A stretch of 64,000 nt of DNA from JBBATK01 sp044224515 (GCA_044224515.1 JBGAKH010000015.1:21773-85772), one strand, 5' to 3'. Counted from the first letter of the stretch, positions 17,039 to 26,931 are shown. Program-made: numbers and translations. The notes: generated from the sequence alone by a model not told the origin.

Positions 17039-18880
17039 TTATCTGCTTAGCAGAAGTAAGATTCTTTGTTCTTGTCCTTGGCTTTCGACGCTGAGGTGAT
17101 ATAGCCCGGCATTGAGTGCGCTGCAGTCGACGCTCTGACAACGTTCTCTGCTCAAGCAGATACGTCCGCAGAGATCACGAATCGTGACATTTCCGTCTGC
17201 ATCGGCATCAAGTGGAAGTCTGAGTACCGGTGTCAGTCCAAGGTTGAGATATCGTACCGAGCGCGTCACGGATTCAGCATCATAACCGTCCGGTACGCTT
17301 GAAGCGGTCATTTTGAAGAAGGTTTTGTAGCGACACGTATCAAAATGCACACCGTCGTCGGTGAACATCATGCTAATAGAGAAGTTAAACGTTGCACCTG
17401 TAAGAGTACTTGGCGCCTTCCGACAACGAATGATGAATTCTTGCTGACCTTTCAGAGCTCCCGTTTTTGAGTCAAGCAACGATGCAACACTGACTTCTTC
17501 AGCCGAGGCATAGGTCGTTGTGTCGTCCCACGTCATGCGCATCTGCGGATATGCCCATGTTTTAAGCGAGATGTTATGCGCACGCACAGCAAAATGTTTG
17601 AATTCATGGACGTATGCTATGCTGTCAATGATGATACTGTCACAATAAGGAAACGAGGTTTCAGCACGCTCAACAGCTCCCATTGAAGGAGGCAGCGCAA
17701 AGTGATTTCCATACAGATCAACTAAGGTTGAGTCGACGATCGTTCCTTTGTGCAGGGCCGGTGATTCATCGCTCAGATGAAAGAGCGTATCTGCGAAACG
17801 AGGAGATTGGCGCAGGACGGATCCCTGTTCCGGAGAGGGTGAATTAGGTCCGGTCCACTGTGCATTCGTGCGATGATACCACAGATTGTGTCCAACGACA
17901 AAACTCCCTGCGTCGGTATTGGGTCCGATGTTAAAAGCGGGCTGCGCACTGATGAACTCAACGATATTGTTCACAAACACGTTATTGGCGCAGGCAAGCA
18001 TACCCGCCGATGTGTTCTCTTGCAAGATTCGAACGGCCCAGCGCTCCGGCGCAATGATAGTACAGTGGTATGTTGAGCAGCGCACCGCTCCAACAAAGGC
18101 TATTGGTGCTTGTGATCCGCTAAACAGACACGAGCGTACGGTCATGTCGGCAACTTCAAAAGTTGCCCCTAGAGGTCTGAAAAACGCTGCACCGGTGCTA
18201 CCTCCTATATTGATAGCACGATCTCCACCTTCAATGAAGCTGCAACGTTGTACCAGGATGTGTTGAGAAGCGCCCTTGGCTTGCAAGCAATTTGATCCTC
18301 CATCTTGAAAGAGATTATCTTCAAACACTCCACGGTGACATCCCACCATGTCAACCATGGAGCCGCCTGCGGCTCCATGAAGAAAGCGACACCTACGAAC
18401 CACAAAATCATCAATACCGGAGAGCTTCAACTCATCATTGTTTCCTGTTGCCGCCATTCCGCGCCACTCGCAATCTTCAATAACAATATGGTGAGCCGGC
18501 GTATCGAAACTTCCGGCATCGTCAAGATTCACACCATTGCTTGTCTGCTGCTCGAAGATCAAATGTTCAATGCGCAGATACTCAGCATCGGAAATTTGGA
18601 AAGCCTGCGCCGAACCGCGAAAAATCACCTCACCCACACCCCTGATCACAATCCAGTTGGAGGCAGTTCCCTTTAAATTTTGCGCCACATCGCCACCGCT
18701 ATAGACGCCGGCTGAGATTGCTATGGTGTCGCCCGCTGTGGCAACCGCGCATGCAGACTGTAATCGCGCATAGCTTTTACCGCTACCCACTTCCAGCACG
18801 CGTGCCAGGAGTGGCTGTAGGCTACAATGACACAGCAGAACAACGATGGCTGTAAATGTCGTGATGTGGAATCTCTTCAT
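17039..18880 (-). CDS. Secreted parallel beta-helix protein with T9SS sorting tail
   Basis: 613 aa. ATG 18880 begins a signal peptide (FTAIVVLLCHCSLQPLLA); an in-frame ATG at 19105 adds 75 residues with no leader. Residues about 25-400 match the pectate-lyase-like beta-helix pattern: GSGKSYARLQSACAVATAGD, AGVYSGGD, WIVIRGVGEVIFRG, then short repeated turns (YLRIEHLIFEQQTSNGVNL, HHIVIEDCEWRG, DFVVRRCRFLHG, HILVQRCSFIEGG). Such folds bind or cleave polysaccharides or form adhesins; no catalytic residues can be identified. The last 70 residues resemble a Por-type sorting domain (VTIRDLCGRICLS, SALNAGLYHLSVES), so export is probably by the type IX system. Confidence 0.85.
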   Translation of the reverse strand: MKRFHITTFTAIVVLLCHCSLQPLLARVLEVGSGKSYARLQSACAVATAGDTIAISAGVYSGGDVAQNLKGTASNWIVIRGVGEVIFRGSAQAFQISDAEYLRIEHLIFEQQTSNGVNLDDAGSFDTPAHHIVIEDCEWRGMAATGNNDELKLSGIDDFVVRRCRFLHGAAGGSMVDMVGCHRGVFEDNLFQDGGSNCLQAKGASQHILVQRCSFIEGGDRAINIGGSTGAAFFRPLGATFEVADMTVRSCLFSGSQAPIAFVGAVRCSTYHCTIIAPERWAVRILQENTSAGMLACANNVFVNNIVEFISAQPAFNIGPNTDAGSFVVGHNLWYHRTNAQWTGPNSPSPEQGSVLRQSPRFADTLFHLSDESPALHKGTIVDSTLVDLYGNHFALPPSMGAVERAETSFPYCDSIIIDSIAYVHEFKHFAVRAHNISLKTWAYPQMRMTWDDTTTYASAEEVSVASLLDSKTGALKGQQEFIIRCRKAPSTLTGATFNFSISMMFTDDGVHFDTCRYKTFFKMTASSVPDGYDAESVTRSVRYLNLGLTPVLRLPLDADADGNVTIRDLCGRICLSRERCQSVDCSALNAGLYHLSVESQGQEQRILLLLSR

Positions 18881-19452
18881 GGTTCGAGTTGCTTTGTGAG
18901 GATGTCGCGTTCTTGTACTTAGGGAATTAAAAAAATAGCGAATCATCGTTTCACCGCAAGTCCGGCCCAAGCTCCGTGTTCTGCCCGGTCGTGCCATCAT
19001 ATCCGGCTCAGCCGGACGGTCCATGAATCGATAATCGTCCATACCGTAGCAGCTGGACAAACCGGAGATGCGCTCTACAATCGAATTCCCGCACTCTGCT
19101 TCCAACTACTAGTTCCGGTCACCATGTGCGGTTTCTGTTTCAGGTCACGATTTCCGGTCGCCATTTGTGGTCGTCGTCCACGAGCCACCTCGGATGTAGA
19201 TCCTGGGGTGTAAATTGAACAGTCGACATCGGCGAGAAACTCGCTGCCGGTCTCAACACTGTAAAATCCGCAGTACGACCTTCGCTTTTCCCACGGTCCA
19301 CTGAAATTATGTTTCAGCGGCACGATGGAGTGCAATGCAGAGTAGCTGATAGTGGGATTGTTGACATGCTCTTTCCGCTGTACGGTGAACGAAGAGAGAC
19401 TCCGGAGCATGATGCCAAAGCCTTCTCCACGAATAGATAAAAACAATCGCTC
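18881..19452. other. Divergent intergenic stretch of about 570 bp
   Basis: Separates the beta-helix gene from the cyclase operon. Contains the 13-bp tandem array at 19113-19177. Longer minus-strand frames here overlap the cyclase start and have no leader, so they are not called. Confidence 0.45.
19113..19177. repeat. Five 13-bp tandem units (consensus TTCCGGTCRCCAT)
   Basis: TTCCGGTCACCAT (19113), GTGCGGTTTCTGT (19126), TTCAGGTCACGAT (19139), TTCCGGTCGCCAT (19152), TTGTGGTCGTCGT (19165). A more decayed unit may precede at 19100. The array lies 275 bp before the cyclase operon and 230 bp before the divergent beta-helix gene. Confidence 0.7.
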
Positions 19453-21336
19453 ATGACAACACGAAGGAAGCGGTGTACGGTGATGCTGCTGTTGTATCTG
19501 TGTATTCTGTTTGACTCCGCGAGTTTGGCAGCACAGGTTCGACAAAAGCTAGACTCATTGGAGCGAGCACTGCGACTCCCTGCTGATGATACAACCCGTA
19601 TCAATCAACTCAGTGCGCTGTGTTATTACAACTACTCCAGCAATCCCACTAAGGGACTTGAGTATGGCATTCAATGCAGAGACTTGAGTATACGTGCCAA
19701 TTGGAAGAAAGGTCTTTCAGGCGCATACGGTAACATCGCCTGCTGTCACTACACAAAATCCGAATACACCGAAGCGGTTACCAATTGGTTGCGTGCTTTA
19801 CGTATCGCCGAAGAAATTCATGAACCGGTTTCCGGAATTATTGGAAACATTGGAAATGTGTACTGCGACTTGGGCGACGTCCAAGGAGCCCTTGAATGCT
19901 ATCTGCGCGCAGAGAGTTCCTCGGATTGGCTGACTAAGCATATCGCAGACTTCGCACAATTGATCTGGATGGATGAGAACATCGCCACGGCCCTCGTCAG
20001 CGTAGGCCGCAGTGCAGAAGCAAAGATTCGATTTCAACGTATTCTCAGTCTGGCACAGAGCTCAAATGCGCCGCAATACACGCCGGTAAGCTGTGCAGGG
20101 TATGCAGAATGCCTGGTGGACGAAGGGCAATACGATAGCGCCCTCCACTACACAGAGTTGGCATTGGAACGTCTGAGTGCTTCTGACGACCCGTTGGTCA
20201 AAGCCACGACCTATGTCAGTATCGGACGTAGCTACCTGCGTATTGCACAGGCATTGCTCAAAACCAAAGAACAAACCGGAGCCAATGCTCGAGTAGATAG
20301 GCTGCTCCACAGCGCACAGAGGTATAATGATAGCTCAGTGGTCCTGTTTCATGCATTGCAGAGTCGCGGTCAACTCCTACCTGCTTTACAGCTGAAGGCC
20401 GACCTCTTTGAGGTGATGGGCAACACAGACTCCGCGATACATGCATTACGACAATTTCAACTTCTCAAAGATTCTTTGCACTCCATGCGTCAGTCCCAGA
20501 AATTGGCGGAGTTGAACTTTGGCTTCGAGCAAGAAAAGCGTGACGTCATCACTCAACAAAGTCTGGAGCGACAAACTTTGCTGCGTAACGGTTTTATTGG
20601 AGGCTTCGTGATAGTGCTGCTCTTCCTTGGAGTGGTAAGCTCCCAACGACGCAGCATTAAACGAGAAAAGCACAAAACTGAACAATTGCTACACAACGTC
20701 CTTCCACCCTCAATCGCGAAACGCATGCTCGGTGGCGGGCAACTCATAGCCGACAATCACCCGCAGGTCTCCATTCTTTTTGCCGACATTGTGGGATTCA
20801 CCAAACTCTCGCAACGTGTGAGTGCCAATGAGCTCGTCCAGAGCCTCGACCGCATTTTCAGCGCCTTCGATGCCTTGGCTGAAAAACACGCACTCGAGAA
20901 AATAAAAACCATTGGCGATGCCTACATGGTTATTGCCGGTGCTCCCGAAGAACGTCATGATCATGCGTTTATACTCTGCAACTTTGCACTGGAACTCTTG
21001 GATCATGTACGAGAAGAAAGCAGCGGTGCTTTTGGGTCGGTTCAACTTCGCATTGGTATACACTGCGGAGAAGCCGTGGCAGGAGTTATCGGAAAGAAGA
21101 AGTTCGCGTACGACATGTGGGGCGATGCGGTGAATACTGCTGCCCGTATGGAAAGCCATGGCGAGGTTGACCGCATCCATGTGTCGGAGGAGTTTTACCG
21201 CGTCCTAATGACAGACAATCGTGCGGTCGCAACTCTTCAATGTACTGAACGAGGTCTCATTGAGATTAAAGGTAAAGGTCCCATGCGCACATACTTTGTG
21301 GAGCGAATGCACAGTCCCTTCAAGCTTGTATCCTAA
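19453..21336 (+). CDS. Membrane-bound TPR adenylate cyclase (class III)
   Basis: 627 aa. Signal peptide (VMLLLYLCILFDSASLAAQ), then residues about 30-370 form an exported TPR array (GAYGNIACCHYTKSEYTEAV, GNVYCDLGDVQGALECYLRA). One membrane helix lies at about 379-396 (FIGGFVIVLLFLGVVSS), with a cytoplasmic class III cyclase domain from about 415 to 605. Both metal aspartates are visible: ILFADIVGFTKLS and KTIGDAYMVIAG. The adenine-selecting Lys (EKIKTIGD) and Asp (AYDMWGDAVN) indicate ATP rather than GTP as substrate. The layout is that of a receptor: periplasmic TPR sensing, cytoplasmic cAMP output. The next gene starts 12 bp after the stop and encodes a soluble relative. Confidence 0.93.
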   Translation: MTTRRKRCTVMLLLYLCILFDSASLAAQVRQKLDSLERALRLPADDTTRINQLSALCYYNYSSNPTKGLEYGIQCRDLSIRANWKKGLSGAYGNIACCHYTKSEYTEAVTNWLRALRIAEEIHEPVSGIIGNIGNVYCDLGDVQGALECYLRAESSSDWLTKHIADFAQLIWMDENIATALVSVGRSAEAKIRFQRILSLAQSSNAPQYTPVSCAGYAECLVDEGQYDSALHYTELALERLSASDDPLVKATTYVSIGRSYLRIAQALLKTKEQTGANARVDRLLHSAQRYNDSSVVLFHALQSRGQLLPALQLKADLFEVMGNTDSAIHALRQFQLLKDSLHSMRQSQKLAELNFGFEQEKRDVITQQSLERQTLLRNGFIGGFVIVLLFLGVVSSQRRSIKREKHKTEQLLHNVLPPSIAKRMLGGGQLIADNHPQVSILFADIVGFTKLSQRVSANELVQSLDRIFSAFDALAEKHALEKIKTIGDAYMVIAGAPEERHDHAFILCNFALELLDHVREESSGAFGSVQLRIGIHCGEAVAGVIGKKKFAYDMWGDAVNTAARMESHGEVDRIHVSEEFYRVLMTDNRAVATLQCTERGLIEIKGKGPMRTYFVERMHSPFKLVS

Positions 21337-21348
21337 ACTGTTTTGCGA

Positions 21349-23535
21349 ATGATGACTCTATCAGACTTGACAACACGTCTACATGAAGCGGACGCAATAG
21401 TACAGCGCGGACACTATGACGAGGCGGACCGGCTACTGAACTCGATTTTGATCGAGGCGGAGAATTTCGATCATTCACGTGGCAACGAGCCCGACAATTC
21501 TCCGAATGATCGCGATCACAGTGATGAACATACAACCAATGAGAAGCTCGAAGCCATGAAAATACGCGCCAGTGCACTGCGTATGCGAGGAGTGGTAGCG
21601 TGGCGTCGCGGAGAATTCCACGTGGCTTTGGAACATTTAACACGATCTCTTGAATGGAGCGAGAGAGCTGTCGATCACGTCGGCATTTCCAAAGCCCTCG
21701 GTAACATTGGTGTTGTGCATCGAAATCTATCACAGTATTCCGAGGCCTTGGAGTTCTTCACCAAAGCGCTGGCGATCGACGAGGCAATAAACGACAGGGC
21801 AGGTATTGCTCGAAATCTGGGGCACATCGGCGTCATTCATCACAGTCTCTCTAACTATACACTTGCCCTAGACTACTACGAGCGAGCGCTCCAACTTGAT
21901 GAACTAGCGCAGAATGAAGACGGTGTAGCCGCAAAGCTCGGCAACATCGGAACTGTGCATATGAACCTCTCTCACTACCCTCAGGCATTGGAGTACTATG
22001 CCAGGGCTTTGGCACTGGCTGAGAAGAGCGGCAATGTTGCACGCATCGCTATTGACTTAAGTAACATTGGATCAGTGCACCTCCATCTTGCTGATTACCG
22101 TGCGGCGCTTGATTACTACTCTCGAGCCCTTGCATTGACCGAGCAAGTAGGTAATAAAGCAGGAACCGCGACCCATCTTGGTAATATTGGGTCGGTGTAT
22201 ATGAGCTTAACCGACTATCCTGCCGCACTCAACTACTCTACCAGAGCTCTCGAGATTCAGGAGCACAGTGGTGACAAGGCAGCCGTTGGTCACCAACTCG
22301 GACGCATAGGAACCATCCACCTTCGCTTGGATTCTTATGACGAAGCCCGGGCGTGTTTTGAACGCTCTCTGAACATTGCTACAGAGCTCGGTGATTCGTC
22401 TTCAATCGCGTCGGCTCTTGTAAGTCTGGCAGAGCTACACAAAGTATTTGGAGACTATGACCGCGCTCTCGAACTGTTCCAACAGGGATTGCAACGACAG
22501 GTAGAGATGTCTCGCAAGTCCGAAGCCGCTAACACGCGCGGCGCCATTGGAGAACTCTACGCTACAGCCGAGTGGAAGCAGAGCGACGAAAGCCTTGCGG
22601 AAGACTACTTACAACAGGCCATCACTGCCAGTGAAGAACTTGGCACAAAGAACTACGAACTTCATCGTGTTCTTTCTGAGTTGTATGAGCGACAAGGGCG
22701 TTGGCAAGAAAGTCAACAACAGTTTAAGGCATTCTATGCCCTAAAAACAGCAGTGCTCAATGAAGAGGCGCGAACATCGGTTCAGCGTATGGAGCAACGC
22801 AGAGTCATCGCGGAACGTGAGCAGCAGTTTGCAATTGCCAAGGCAAGCGCCGATGCTCAAATGCATGCAACCACGAGCTTGTTACACAAAGTACTTCCGG
22901 AAGCAGTCGCCTCGCGTATGATTCAGGGTGAAGAAGAGATTGCGGACTACTATACAAGTGTTTCCATTCTGTTTGCGGATATCGTTGGCTTTACGCGCAT
23001 ATCGGCAGACCTCCCTGCTATCGTCGTCGTACGCGTACTGAACTATGTGTTTGGTGAGTTCGATCGCATACTGCGAAAGCACTCCTGCGAGAAAATTAAA
23101 ACCATTGGCGACGGATATATGGCAATGTGCGGTGCGCCTTCCGAGTGCCCGGATCATGCCGAACGATTGGCAGCGGCGGCAGTGGAAATGCGGCGCGCGC
23201 TACAACTTCCTGAAACTCTACGCGAGCACCTGCCTGACAATCTTGTTCTTGGACTACGCATTGGATTGCACACCGGACCAATCATTGCCGGTGTAATCGG
23301 CGAAGAGCGATTTGTGTATGATATCTACTCAGACGCAGTGAACACCGCTGCTCGCATGGAGAGCCATGGCGAGGAAAATAAAATTCACGTATCCAGCGAC
23401 TTCTATCGACACCTGCAGAATCGATTCGCCATGACGAAAATCACCGATCACGACTTTGTTTTTGAAAAGCGCGGCGAACTCGAGATAAAAGGAAAGGGAC
23501 TAATGAGAACGTACTTCTTGGAGCCGCGTGCATAG
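21349..23535 (+). CDS. Soluble TPR adenylate cyclase (class III)
   Basis: 728 aa from ATG 21349 (ATG 21352 equally possible; an in-frame TTG lies at 21343). No leader or membrane helix. Residues about 10-480 hold TPRs, with at least seven consecutive units of exactly 40 aa of the LGN/TPR_12 kind (LGNIGTVHMNLSHYPQALEY, LSNIGSVHLHLADYRAALDY). A linker coiled coil (EQRRVIAEREQQFAIA) leads to the cyclase domain at about 510-720, with SILFADIVGFTRIS, KIKTIGDGYMAMCG and VYDIYSDAVNTAARM. Metal Asp pair, substrate Lys and Asp are intact, so it should make cAMP. It is co-transcribed with the membrane-bound cyclase; the two could heterodimerise or answer separate cues, which is inference. Confidence 0.93.
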   Translation: MMTLSDLTTRLHEADAIVQRGHYDEADRLLNSILIEAENFDHSRGNEPDNSPNDRDHSDEHTTNEKLEAMKIRASALRMRGVVAWRRGEFHVALEHLTRSLEWSERAVDHVGISKALGNIGVVHRNLSQYSEALEFFTKALAIDEAINDRAGIARNLGHIGVIHHSLSNYTLALDYYERALQLDELAQNEDGVAAKLGNIGTVHMNLSHYPQALEYYARALALAEKSGNVARIAIDLSNIGSVHLHLADYRAALDYYSRALALTEQVGNKAGTATHLGNIGSVYMSLTDYPAALNYSTRALEIQEHSGDKAAVGHQLGRIGTIHLRLDSYDEARACFERSLNIATELGDSSSIASALVSLAELHKVFGDYDRALELFQQGLQRQVEMSRKSEAANTRGAIGELYATAEWKQSDESLAEDYLQQAITASEELGTKNYELHRVLSELYERQGRWQESQQQFKAFYALKTAVLNEEARTSVQRMEQRRVIAEREQQFAIAKASADAQMHATTSLLHKVLPEAVASRMIQGEEEIADYYTSVSILFADIVGFTRISADLPAIVVVRVLNYVFGEFDRILRKHSCEKIKTIGDGYMAMCGAPSECPDHAERLAAAAVEMRRALQLPETLREHLPDNLVLGLRIGLHTGPIIAGVIGEERFVYDIYSDAVNTAARMESHGEENKIHVSSDFYRHLQNRFAMTKITDHDFVFEKRGELEIKGKGLMRTYFLEPRA

Positions 23536-23628
23536 TACACTTGACTCGCGCTTGAGTGTCAGTAGCTTGCTGCAAAGAGCAGGCACTCTAGCTCGCACTA
23601 TGCCGCTCAAAAGGAGTGCCGACCAGGT

Positions 23629-24978
23629 TCACTGAATACGCTGCAACTTCATGTAGGAATCTGCCGAGCCGACGGTTGAGACGGCACTGGAGCTTTGTTG
23701 GGCAAACTGCCACTGCACAGTGCCTGCGGTTGAGCCGACGTTGATCATGCCATGTATGCGAATGAGATTGCCTCCATTGGCATCCGTCTTCAAGCCGGTG
23801 TAGTAGAAGTTGGTGACACTGTTGATCAGATCCTGTCCAATGTATCCTGTTGAAGCATCATAGCCGAGCCAAGCTTGCGCTTGGAACAGTAGGGTCGAGC
23901 CGCTCGGTACATTGAGCTGCATCTGCACTCCACCGTTAGTATTGCTACTTACAACCACTTTAAAAAAGAGCTCGATTTCCCAGACTTCATTTGCGTTCAC
24001 GCTTAGCGAGAGATGGTCATCGTTCTGCAAAGTCGTACTGCTCGTAACGCTTTCGTTTGCGCTCTTGCGTGCGTACTTCACCGTACCAACATTTGACCAG
24101 CTGAGTGTGCCGCTACCATCGGTCTTCAGCGTTGCGCCATTGCTTCCGTCTGCCGTCGGCAGCGTGTAGTTAATTGTGGCGGATTGCGTACCTGCTTTGA
24201 ACGACGAATAGTTCGTACCTGAAGCACTGGGCTCTTGGAAGCGCAGTTCTGAAGCACTGCCACTGTTGCTGAGATTCAGGTGTCCGGCAACATCCAGGTT
24301 TGTGCTCGGGGCATTTGTCCCAATGCCCACATAGCCACTGGATCCTTGAATCAAAATATTGTACTCGCTGGAATTGCGCGTCAAGACAAAATCACTGTAA
24401 TAGCTATTCATGTACGCGCGATTTGCGAAGATTCCACCTACACCACTATTCGCAAATCCGAAGGTTGCAGACAACGATCCAAGTTCGTTTAGAAAGTCAA
24501 CACTGCTATAGCCGGTCGCACTGGTGTTCCACACCGATATCAGATTAGATCCGGAATAGGGACCCTTTACATCCAAGGCCCGCGTGGGAGCGGATACACC
24601 AATACCAAGTCGCACATTCGTGTTGTCCCAATAAAGGTTAGAACTACCCGTGAGCGTTGTCGAAGTTCCCCAGTAGGCTACTTGAGTCGCACTACCGCTA
24701 CCTGTTAGACCTCCCGACCATTGTAATGTATAGTCGCTACCGCTTACTGATGCCACGTTGAGCAGTTGTCCGGCTGTAGGAGCACTTGAAGGAAAAATGA
24801 GACGATAGCTAGAACTTAGTGTTGTGGGCGCAATCAGTGATAGCCATCGTTCTGAAGCACCGGATTGCGCATTGCTAAAGAGAACACCTTGTCTTGAATC
24901 GGCAAAGGGAGCTTGTGCATACACTGATAGTGAACCTAGTACAACGCAGACGAAGAGGCGAAGCATGAATGGTTTCAT
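23629..24978 (-). CDS. Exported repeat protein with phage-tail-type C-terminal domain
   Basis: 449 aa. ATG 24978 begins a signal peptide (LRLFVCVVLGSLSVYAQ); an in-frame upstream start at 25218 has none. The N-terminal block (DSRQGVLFSNAQSGASERW, YRLIFPSSAPTAGQLL, NLYWDNTNVRLGIG) is shared with the next gene. The middle contains tail-fibre-like phrases (GIGTNAPSTNLDVAGHLNLS, LRFQEPSASGTNYSSFKAG, TINYTLPTADGSNGATLKTD). The C-terminal 140 residues (KSANESVTSSTTLQNDDHLS ... GTVQWQFAQQSSSAVST ... YMKLQRIQ) match a domain common at the end of phage tail and structural proteins. No phage genes are nearby, so it looks domesticated as a surface or secreted protein. Function unknown. Confidence 0.82.
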   Translation of the reverse strand: MKPFMLRLFVCVVLGSLSVYAQAPFADSRQGVLFSNAQSGASERWLSLIAPTTLSSSYRLIFPSSAPTAGQLLNVASVSGSDYTLQWSGGLTGSGSATQVAYWGTSTTLTGSSNLYWDNTNVRLGIGVSAPTRALDVKGPYSGSNLISVWNTSATGYSSVDFLNELGSLSATFGFANSGVGGIFANRAYMNSYYSDFVLTRNSSEYNILIQGSSGYVGIGTNAPSTNLDVAGHLNLSNSGSASELRFQEPSASGTNYSSFKAGTQSATINYTLPTADGSNGATLKTDGSGTLSWSNVGTVKYARKSANESVTSSTTLQNDDHLSLSVNANEVWEIELFFKVVVSSNTNGGVQMQLNVPSGSTLLFQAQAWLGYDASTGYIGQDLINSVTNFYYTGLKTDANGGNLIRIHGMINVGSTAGTVQWQFAQQSSSAVSTVGSADSYMKLQRIQ

Positions 24979-25504
24979 GTTGTAGCAATAGCCCTTGTTG
25001 AACTTCCCATGGCTCAAGGCTTCTTCGCCTGAGCTTTGTCCATTACACATGCACATTTCCAATGTGTCTTGCTTGCACCTGCTGTGAAAAACGCTCTCGA
25101 AAATCGCTATTTCAGCGCAAGCACGCCAAATAAATTCATAGAACCGGTAGCAAAGCGCTGACAGACTCTGCTTTCGACTCACGCGGAAGTGACAAGGAGT
25201 CTTGTCACAACTATACATGCCGGATCAGTCGCCTACACATTAAGAAGATGTAAGCCACACGACAATTAGCGAAGCGCAGTCTTCTTAAGTCGTCCTATTC
25301 AGAACTTGGCTCAGAGCCTGCCGTTGATAGCTGCGAGGTGTTTTGGGTTCCAGAGACGAGCAGTTGCGCCCGAGGATACGGTTTGTTGTGACGTTGTCGC
25401 GATGCAGAGAAGCAAGCGATCACGAAGAACTTGCGGCATAGCAGACTACCATGCGTGGAGATTGGCTTGAAAAGAAAACTGTTCTATTGATAGACGAGAT
25501 CTTT
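24979..25504. other. Intergenic stretch between the two phage-tail-like paralogues
   Basis: About 525 bp with no supported gene or clear hairpin. It holds the promoter side of the 23629-24978 gene. Confidence 0.4.
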
Positions 25505-26563
25505 TTACTGTACCAAGGTCAACTTAATATATGATCCGGCATAGAGGATGGTCGATGTCGCATTCGCTACATTCTGCGTCCACTGTAGCTTAAGCGTTCC
25601 GGATGTTGAGGATGTTGTGATGAGTCCTGTAATGAGTAGAACATCGCCACTCGGAGTCATGGCTGAGGTTCCGCAAATATTGTAGGAGCTTAGTGGATCG
25701 AGAATATAGTTTACATCATCTGCTGCACTGCGATTGGCAAAGGTGTTTACAAACTCTGTGGTGCCACTCGGTGCAACGAGTTGGACTTTAAGTCCTGCGC
25801 CCGCAGGAGTGCTAATGCGAACGACTCCGTAGACTTCATACGTTTTATTCGCAGATACGGAGAACGTGAAATCATCATCATCCTGTAGACTCGTCGTATT
25901 GGTTTGCGATTCGTCTGCAGCCTTCTGTGTAAGTACCACACCGCCTGTTCCCCAATAGAGCGATCCTGCACCGTCGTTCATAAGAATTGAATATTGCACA
26001 CCCTGCGAACCCGGCAAGATATAGGTGACATTGGAGCTCTGCGCTTGCGCTTTGAACTCGGTGTAGTTCGTACCACTGGAGCTTGGTTCATTGAAGCGTA
26101 GGATGCCGGCGCTGTTGTTGTTGTTATCCAAGAGCAGAGTACCGTTCATGAGGTGCAGACGTTGGGAAGGACTCGACGTACCAATACCCAATAAGCTTGA
26201 GCTGTTATCCCAATACAGATTCGCGTTGGAACTCAATGTTGAGGAGGTGGACCAAAAGGCAACCCGTGATGCCGTGCCACTGCCACTAACACCATTCACC
26301 CAGCTTAGAGAATCGTCGCTACCTGAGATCGAGCTTACGGACAACATCTGATTAACACTCGGCGCTGTTGTCGGAAAAATGAGTCGATAATTTGCACTGA
26401 GAAGTCGAGGCGCAAAGAGAGAAACAAAACGCTCACTGGCTCCACTCTGCGTGTTCGAAAACAAACTTCCTTGTCGTGAGCTTGGAAAGGGTGATTGAGC
26501 TTCTGCTGATTCGTACAGCCAACAGCTCAAAAGCAAAAGAATATAAATGGAGCGATGTTTCAT
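25505..26563 (-). CDS. Exported protein with phage-tail-type C-terminal domain, paralogue
   Basis: 352 aa. Signal peptide MKHRSIYILLLLSCWLYESAEAQ. It shares the N-terminal block of the neighbour (SSRQGSLFSNTQSGASERF, YRLIFPTTAPSVNQML, NLYWDNSSSLLGIGTSSPSQ) and the FNEPSSSGTNYTEFKAQAQS phrase, but lacks about 100 residues of the middle. The C-terminal domain starts at TQKAADESQTNTTSLQDDDD and ends GTLKLQWTQNVANATSTILY then AGSYIKLTLVQ, typical of phage tail-associated proteins. The two genes arose by duplication and differ in the number of central units. Same strand, 525 bp apart, so probably separate promoters. Confidence 0.82.
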   Translation of the reverse strand: MKHRSIYILLLLSCWLYESAEAQSPFPSSRQGSLFSNTQSGASERFVSLFAPRLLSANYRLIFPTTAPSVNQMLSVSSISGSDDSLSWVNGVSGSGTASRVAFWSTSSTLSSNANLYWDNSSSLLGIGTSSPSQRLHLMNGTLLLDNNNNSAGILRFNEPSSSGTNYTEFKAQAQSSNVTYILPGSQGVQYSILMNDGAGSLYWGTGGVVLTQKAADESQTNTTSLQDDDDFTFSVSANKTYEVYGVVRISTPAGAGLKVQLVAPSGTTEFVNTFANRSAADDVNYILDPLSSYNICGTSAMTPSGDVLLITGLITTSSTSGTLKLQWTQNVANATSTILYAGSYIKLTLVQ

Positions 26564-26900
26564 ATGCCTGGTCTCTGATCGTTGTCACGAGCTTCATGGA
26601 AACACATCGCGTAGTCTACTCGGATGAGCTCCATACTTCGTTGTTCCGAATAGAGCGTCAACAGGAATTATGCCAATGCTCACGCTTTCAATCGATGTAG
26701 GAACATCGATGCTAAGTCATTGATTTGACAGCAAAATGGAGCATTTTGTCGATTAAAGCTGCAAAATGCTTCAATTCTTCTGCGAATGCACTTTTGAGGT
26801 CCGACATTCTTGCGAAGCGGACTCCTTAGTCAGCATCACAATCGCCTTCAAACTATTTTGTTAATGATTCTTTTGTTGAGCACGAACCTGTAGTATTAGC

Positions 26901-26931
26901 CTTCCTAAAGTCGGCCAAGCCGACTAGGAAG
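26901..26931. terminator. Hairpin with 2-base bulge
   Basis: CTTCCT-AA-AGTCGGC and GCCGACT-AGGAAG pair around CAA, leaving an AA bulge. A second small hairpin, AAGAGT...ACTCTTT with an A8 loop, follows at once. No gene ends next to it; it could be a terminator for a distal transcript. Confidence 0.35.

Noticed and set aside
19075..19545. Minus-strand 156-codon frame across the cyclase start
   Set aside because: It overlaps a well-supported gene in antisense, has no motif, and is composed partly of the 13-bp array.
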